From assembly GCA_041748075.1 (NCBI GenBank), contig JBGTDX010000031.1, positions 1 through 7,186 on the forward strand: a stretch of 7,186 bases of DNA. Direction: 5' to 3'. The notes below the pieces were generated by a model, which saw only the letters and a list, made by a program, of their open reading frames with translations, ran no database searches and was not told where the DNA came from. This document shows positions 1-4,200 of this stretch, in pieces. Source of the DNA: JBGSYJ01 sp041748075. GTDB lineage: Bacteria; Acidobacteriota; Thermoanaerobaculia; Gp7-AA8. Numbering within the stretch: position 1 is the first letter of the stretch; every line of letters begins with the position of its first letter. The translations under genes and the position numbers were made by a program.

Positions 1-16
1 CGAGTGTCGGAGTGTC

Positions 17-88
17 AGCGCGCCGGGTGCGGGGTAGCCCATGGGGATCTCGCGATGCTTTACATCGTTGCCCCTCACCCGGCGCGCT
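17..88. repeat. Long inverted repeat (hairpin) at left edge
   Basis: Positions 17-29 (AGCGCGCCGGGTG) are the exact reverse complement of 76-88. After one mismatch (C30/T75) pairing continues as GGGG 31-34 with CCCC 71-74, then A36-T69 and C38-G67 with two G-T wobbles between. This makes a stem of about 20 pairs with a loop of roughly 28 nt (39-66). No T-tract follows on the plus strand, so it is not a textbook intrinsic terminator. It could be the terminator-like end of a transcript entering from the left, a structured RNA, or a dispersed palindromic repeat. The pairing is seen directly; the role is unknown. Confidence 0.6.
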
Positions 89-121
89 TGAATTCGCCCG
101 GTTCGACTGCTCGGAATGACC

Positions 122-207
122 GCGCGCCACCCTTTCCCCGAATATTCATCCTTCGATCGAACGATACCCTGGCGGGGAGAGGGAAAGGGATCCCGGGTGT
201 GGCGCGC
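122..207. repeat. Second inverted repeat, two-part stem
   Basis: Positions 122-129 (GCGCGCCA) pair perfectly with 200-207, and the adjoining 130-138 (CCCTTTCCC) pair perfectly with 181-189. Together they give a 17-bp stem broken on one side by a 10-nt bulge (190-199). The enclosed loop contains the 10-bp palindrome TTCGATCGAA at 152-161. The structure ends just before the operator/promoter at 210. With the hairpin at 17-88 it makes most of the first 207 bases self-complementary, which argues against coding there although one forward frame stays open. Function is not known. Confidence 0.5.
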
Positions 208-209
208 CT

Positions 210-255
210 CGTACCCCATTCGGGGGATGCGCAGCGATCCATCGACGTCCATATT
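210..255 (+). promoter_or_regulatory. Operator/promoter of the LuxR-type gene (copy 1)
   Basis: Positions 210-231 hold a 22-bp imperfect palindrome with core TACCCCATTCGGGGGATG, flanked by CG on both sides. Eighteen bases later comes the -10-like hexamer CATATT (250-255). No good -35 hexamer is present where expected (227-232 ATGCGC), as in activator-dependent promoters. A transcript would start near 262, putting the palindrome centre near -42. The same 22-mer with the same 18-bp spacing precedes the giant gene at 1102. The sequence identity and spacing are seen; binding by the adjacent LuxR-type protein is inferred. Confidence 0.65.
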
Positions 256-294
256 CACCGGATGTCATTCTTCAGATCCGACGAGCTGCCGCCC

Positions 295-903
295 ATGAAT
301 CTTGGGGGATTTCTCGGAGATGTTCTGGACCACTTTGCAATCGGCGTGGTGATCCTCGATCGCACGCGCCGGATCCGACACATGAACGCCGCCGCCGAAC
401 GGATGTTCGAGAAACGCGATGGGCTCGAAGTCCGCGAACAATACGTCGGCACGACGGACCCCTCGGACCAGGACGAGCTCGAGCGTCTGGTCATCCGGGC
501 ACTGCGGATTCAGGAGCGGTGGCGCAGGGCCTGCGCGGGACTGCTCACGATCCGTCGACAGAACTGCGAGCGGCCGCTGCACCTCTGCGTCGCGCGCGTG
601 CGGTCCGGCTCTCAGCCCGCCGAGCCTGCGGCCGCATTGCTCATCAGCGACGAGGGTACCAGCGAGCGCCACAGCGCGACTCTTCTGAGTGCGCTGTACG
701 GCCTGACGACATCCGAGTCTCGCCTCGCCGCCGAGCTTTTCAAAGGAAAGTCGATGGAAGAGGCTGCCGCCGCGCTGGAGATCTCCGTTCTCACCGCGCG
801 CTCGCACCTGAAAAAGATCTTCGCAAAGACCGGAACCAATCGCCAGAGCCAGCTCCTCTGGCTCCTCGCCAGCGGCCTCGGCGCGCTCGATCTCGATTTC
901 TAG
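295..903 (+). CDS. PAS-domain LuxR-type transcriptional regulator
   Basis: A 202-aa cytoplasmic DNA-binding protein. Residues about 8-45 read as the start of a PAS sensor fold (LDHFAIGVVILD, then MNAAAERMF) and the fold probably runs to about 120. Residues 137-200 are a LuxR/NarL-type helix-turn-helix: LTTSES, then ISVLTARSHLKKIFAKTG (163-180) carrying the recognition helix, then NRQSQL. There is no phospho-receiver domain and no acyl-homoserine-lactone-binding domain, so the signal is unknown. The frame stays open back to position 4, but that stretch overlaps the inverted repeats and the operator. ATG 295 leaves a leader of about 33 nt after the predicted start site near 262. ATG 262 (213 aa, nearly leaderless) is the main alternative; neither has a strong Shine-Dalgarno. 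GTG 199 has a purine-rich stretch upstream (AAAGGGA, 184-190) but would place the operator inside the gene. It probably regulates itself and the gene at 1277, judged from the shared operator. Confidence 0.85.
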   Translation: MNLGGFLGDVLDHFAIGVVILDRTRRIRHMNAAAERMFEKRDGLEVREQYVGTTDPSDQDELERLVIRALRIQERWRRACAGLLTIRRQNCERPLHLCVARVRSGSQPAEPAAALLISDEGTSERHSATLLSALYGLTTSESRLAAELFKGKSMEEAAAALEISVLTARSHLKKIFAKTGTNRQSQLLWLLASGLGALDLDF

Positions 904-1101
904 TGCGCAGAGGACCTACCTGTGCCGATGTGGAAGAACGATCCGTGACGTCTTCTGTTCGGGTGGTGTGATTCCAGCTCGGACTCCCTAGAATTTTTCG
1001 ATTCCGTCCGTCTTGCGTAGGAACGCTTTGCGGAACACGTCCGACCTGCTCACGCCCCCGGAGGTTTTGGCCATTCGTCAACTTTCAGCAAAGATCGCAA
1101 A
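904..1101. other. Intergenic region between regulator and giant gene
   Basis: About 200 bases with no convincing reading frame on either strand. It has a weak imperfect stem (GAAGAACG 933-940 with CGTCTTC 949-955) without a following T-run, and a T-rich patch at 989-1002 (GAATTTTTCGATTC). I see no clear terminator for the regulator gene. Because the giant gene has its own promoter at 1102, the two genes need not be co-transcribed. Confidence 0.5.
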
Positions 1102-1147
1102 CGTACCCCAAACGGGGGATGCGGCGGGGAACGCAGTGGTCTAGATT
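1102..1147 (+). promoter_or_regulatory. Operator/promoter of the giant LRR gene (copy 2)
   Basis: Positions 1102-1123 repeat the 22-mer found at 210-231, differing only at the two central A/T bases (AA instead of TT). Eighteen bases later is the -10-like hexamer TAGATT (1142-1147), the same spacing as copy 1, again with no -35 consensus (1119-1124 ATGCGG). The predicted start near 1154 puts the palindrome at about -42 and leaves a leader of roughly 123 nt before ATG 1277. Similarity to copy 1 stops at the edges of the 22-mer, so it is a shared site rather than a larger duplication. Confidence 0.7.
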
Positions 1148-1264
1148 GGAGCCTCGCCGGATCAATTCGAGGAGAGGGTGGTGGGGCGCGTGGCGTGGAC
1201 CGCAGGCTGCGACAGCTCTCAGATCAGGTTTTCAGCGTCTGGATTGTGTCGTCTTTTCTTAGAC

Positions 1265-1279
1265 AGGAGTTTTCGAATG
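1265..1279 (+). promoter_or_regulatory. Ribosome binding site setting the giant gene's start
   Basis: AGGAG at 1265-1269 lies 7 nt before ATG 1277. Translation from this ATG begins directly with a typical signal peptide, so this start is preferred over the in-frame upstream GTG codons at 1178 and 1181. GTG 1181 has its own AGGAG (1170-1174) 6 nt upstream and would add 32 residues ahead of the signal peptide. Confidence 0.75.
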
Positions 1280-4200
1280 TTCGCTGCGAGGCCAGACGTT
1301 CCTTTGAATCGCTCATTCATCGCATCGCTCGCCCTCGGCATCATGTTCCTTCTCGCTGCTGGTTCTGCGAAGGCTCAGATACCAGCTATAGAGCGAAATG
1401 CACTACTCGCGCTGTACAACGCCACCAATGGTGCCAGCTGGTTGAATAGGACCGGATGGACGGGAGCCGCCGGAACGGAATGCACATGGTTCGGAGTGAC
1501 TTGCGATGCAGGGCAGACGACAGTCATCGCGCTTGCACTTGCTCAGAATAATCTGGTCGGAACCATTCCGTCAGAAATAGGAAATCTTTCTGGTCTGACG
1601 TTCCTCTATCTCTGGGAAAACCAGCTCAGCGGTCCGATTCCTTCTGCGATCGGCAGTCTCTCGCTTCTGACAGAGCTCTCGTTATCTCGCAATCAACTAA
1701 CGGGATCAATTCCTTCGACGCTCGGCAATCTCTCATCCTTGAAAATTCTATATCTCTGGCAAAATCAGTTGACGGGCTCGATTCCGCAGGAGTTAGGGAG
1801 TCTATCCGAACTAATTGAACTATCTCTGTCGCAGAACCAACTGAGTGGTTCGATTCCTGGTACTCTCGGCCAGCTTTCCGCCTTACAGGAGCTCCGTCTC
1901 TGGGAGAATCAACTAACGGGGCCTATACCCCCTGAGCTTGGGAACCTTTTTTCGCTGAGGCATCTCGACCTTTCAATCAATCAGCTGAGTGGGTCTATCC
2001 CCTCACAACTTGGGAACGCTTCTTTCCTTCGTCACCTTGGTCTTTTCAGGAACGGACTGACTGGCCCAATTCCGTCATCCATTGGGAACCTGACCCAACT
2101 GGAAAGACTCTACCTGTCACGGAACGAACTGAGCGGAGCAATCCCTGCTGAGCTCGGGAACCTTTCTGCTCTCAGGGAACTCTATCTTTCCACCAACGGG
2201 TTATCCGGCCCGATCCCCGCGGAGTTAGGAAATCTGTCTCTGCTAACGGACCTTTTCCTATCCCGCAACGCGCTGTCTGGATCAATTCCCGTGGAGTTGG
2301 GCAACCTTAGCAATCTAACGGCCTTGGGCGTATCCTCGAATCAGCTTACGGGCGATCTGCCGTCTAGTCTCTCCAACCTAACAGCGATTTCTGATCTGAG
2401 ACTCGATTACAACGGTTTCGGCGCAAGCAATTCGGCCGTAGAAGCTTGGGCTGATAGCCGCAACCCAGGATGGGACTTGACGCAGACGGTCCCGCCGGCG
2501 AACGTCAACGTCCCCGATGTGACCTTCCAATCAGCAACCCTGTCGTGGACTCCGATCCAGTACACGAGCGACTCAGGCAGCTACTACGTGTACGTCGCGA
2601 CCTCTTCCGGAGGGCCGTACACCCTCTCTGGAGCGACCACCTTAAATAAGTCAGCCACAGGGTCGACTGTGTCCGGACTTGCACCAAGGACCACCTACTA
2701 CTTCGTGGTTGTCACGACCACGTTGCCTCATGGATCCAACTCGAACCAGGTCACGAGTGAATTTAGCGCCGAGGTCTCCGCGACCACATCCGGGTTAAAC
2801 CCGACGATCGTGTCGGTCACTCCGAATTCTGGTTCGGTTGCCGGGGGCACATTCGTCACGATCACCGGATCGCGTTTCGTCGCTGGCGCAACTGTAACGT
2901 TCGCGGGCGTGCCAGCCTCGGGCGTGACCGTGACTAGCGCCACCTCGATCACTGCGACGACCCCTGCAAACGCGGCGGGCCCAGCACATGTGACCGTTAC
3001 GAACCCTGATCTTCAGAGCAGAACGCTGCCGGACGGGTTCACCTATACGATCAGCACACCGGCCGTCACGTCGGTAACGCCTTCCACCGGCCCCACGAGT
3101 GGCGGGACCGCGGTCACGATCTCCGGCACTGGTTTCCAGTCAGGCGCCACGGTCTCCTTCGGAGGCACGCCAGGCACCGGCGTGAACGTCGTCAACTCGA
3201 CGCAGATCTCTGCAATCACGCCCTCCGGATCGGCCGGTTCGGTCACGGTCAACGTCACGAATCCTGACTCAGGCAGCGGCTCGTTGCCGGGCGGCTTTAC
3301 GTATTGCGCGGTGGCATCCATTACGGGCGAGCCACAGGATCAGTCGTCCGCGAACGGTGTGGTGACATTGACCGTTGCGGCAAACGGGAATGCGCCGTTG
3401 TCGTATCAGTGGTATCGCGGCTCAACAGGTAACACGTCGAACCTGATCAGCGGCGCCACCGCGGCAACCTTTCAGACGCCGGCGTTCGCTGTCGGGGAGG
3501 ACTCGGCGAACTACTGGGTCCGGGTGAGTAACTCATGTGGGCAGGATGACAGCCGCACCGTCACAGTATCCCGCAGCTGTGTCGGAGCCTCGATCACGGG
3601 TGAACCGCAGGACGCATCATCCAGCGAGGGAGCGGCGAATCTCTCGGTGTCTGCCGGCGGCACTGCGCCTTTGAGCTATCAGTGGTATGCCGGGTCCTCA
3701 GGAAACACGGGCAGTCCGCTCCCGGGTGCAACTTCGAGTAACTTCACGACGCCGGCGTTCGCCCCCGGCGCGGACTCCGCGACCTACTGGGTGCGCGTAA
3801 CGAACAGGTGCGGCTCGGACGACAGCAGAACGGTGACGGTGACCCGTGCTTGCGCGACCCCGTCGATCTCCCAGCAACCCGTGGGCAGCCAGTCGGCGGA
3901 CGGTCGTATCACTCTCGGTGTTACCGCAACAGGAACTGCCCCTCTGTCGTATCAGTGGTACCGCGGCACATCCGGCAACACAGCCGAGCCGATGGCCGGT
4001 GCCACATCTGCATCGTTTCAGACACCCGCTTTCACGGGAGGTCAGACGAGCGCCAGCTACTGGGTACGCGTGAGCAACGCGTGCGGCCAAATCAACAGCG
4101 CAACGGCGACGATCACGCAGAGTTGTGTCGCACCGAGGATCACGGCCGAGCCTCGGGACGCTGCAGCCCCGGGAGGCATCGTCACTTTGAGTGTAACGGC

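Noticed and set aside
31..54. Possible third operator copy (GTAGCCCATGGGGATCTCG)
   Set aside because: It has a CCCATGGG palindrome followed by GAT, but the spacer is two bases rather than four, the outer bases differ, and it lies in the loop of a hairpin. Too degenerate to count.
4..294. N-terminal extension of the regulator (frame open back to position 4)
   Set aside because: It overlaps two strong inverted repeats and the operator/promoter, and its residues have no domain character; PAS-like sequence begins only after 295.
302..312. GGGGGATT resembling a right half-operator just inside the regulator gene
   Set aside because: There is no CCCC half-site at the proper distance to the left, so it is most likely chance.
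933..955. Possible terminator after the regulator gene
   Set aside because: The stem is short with a bulge (GAAGAACG/CGTCTTC), and no T-run follows.
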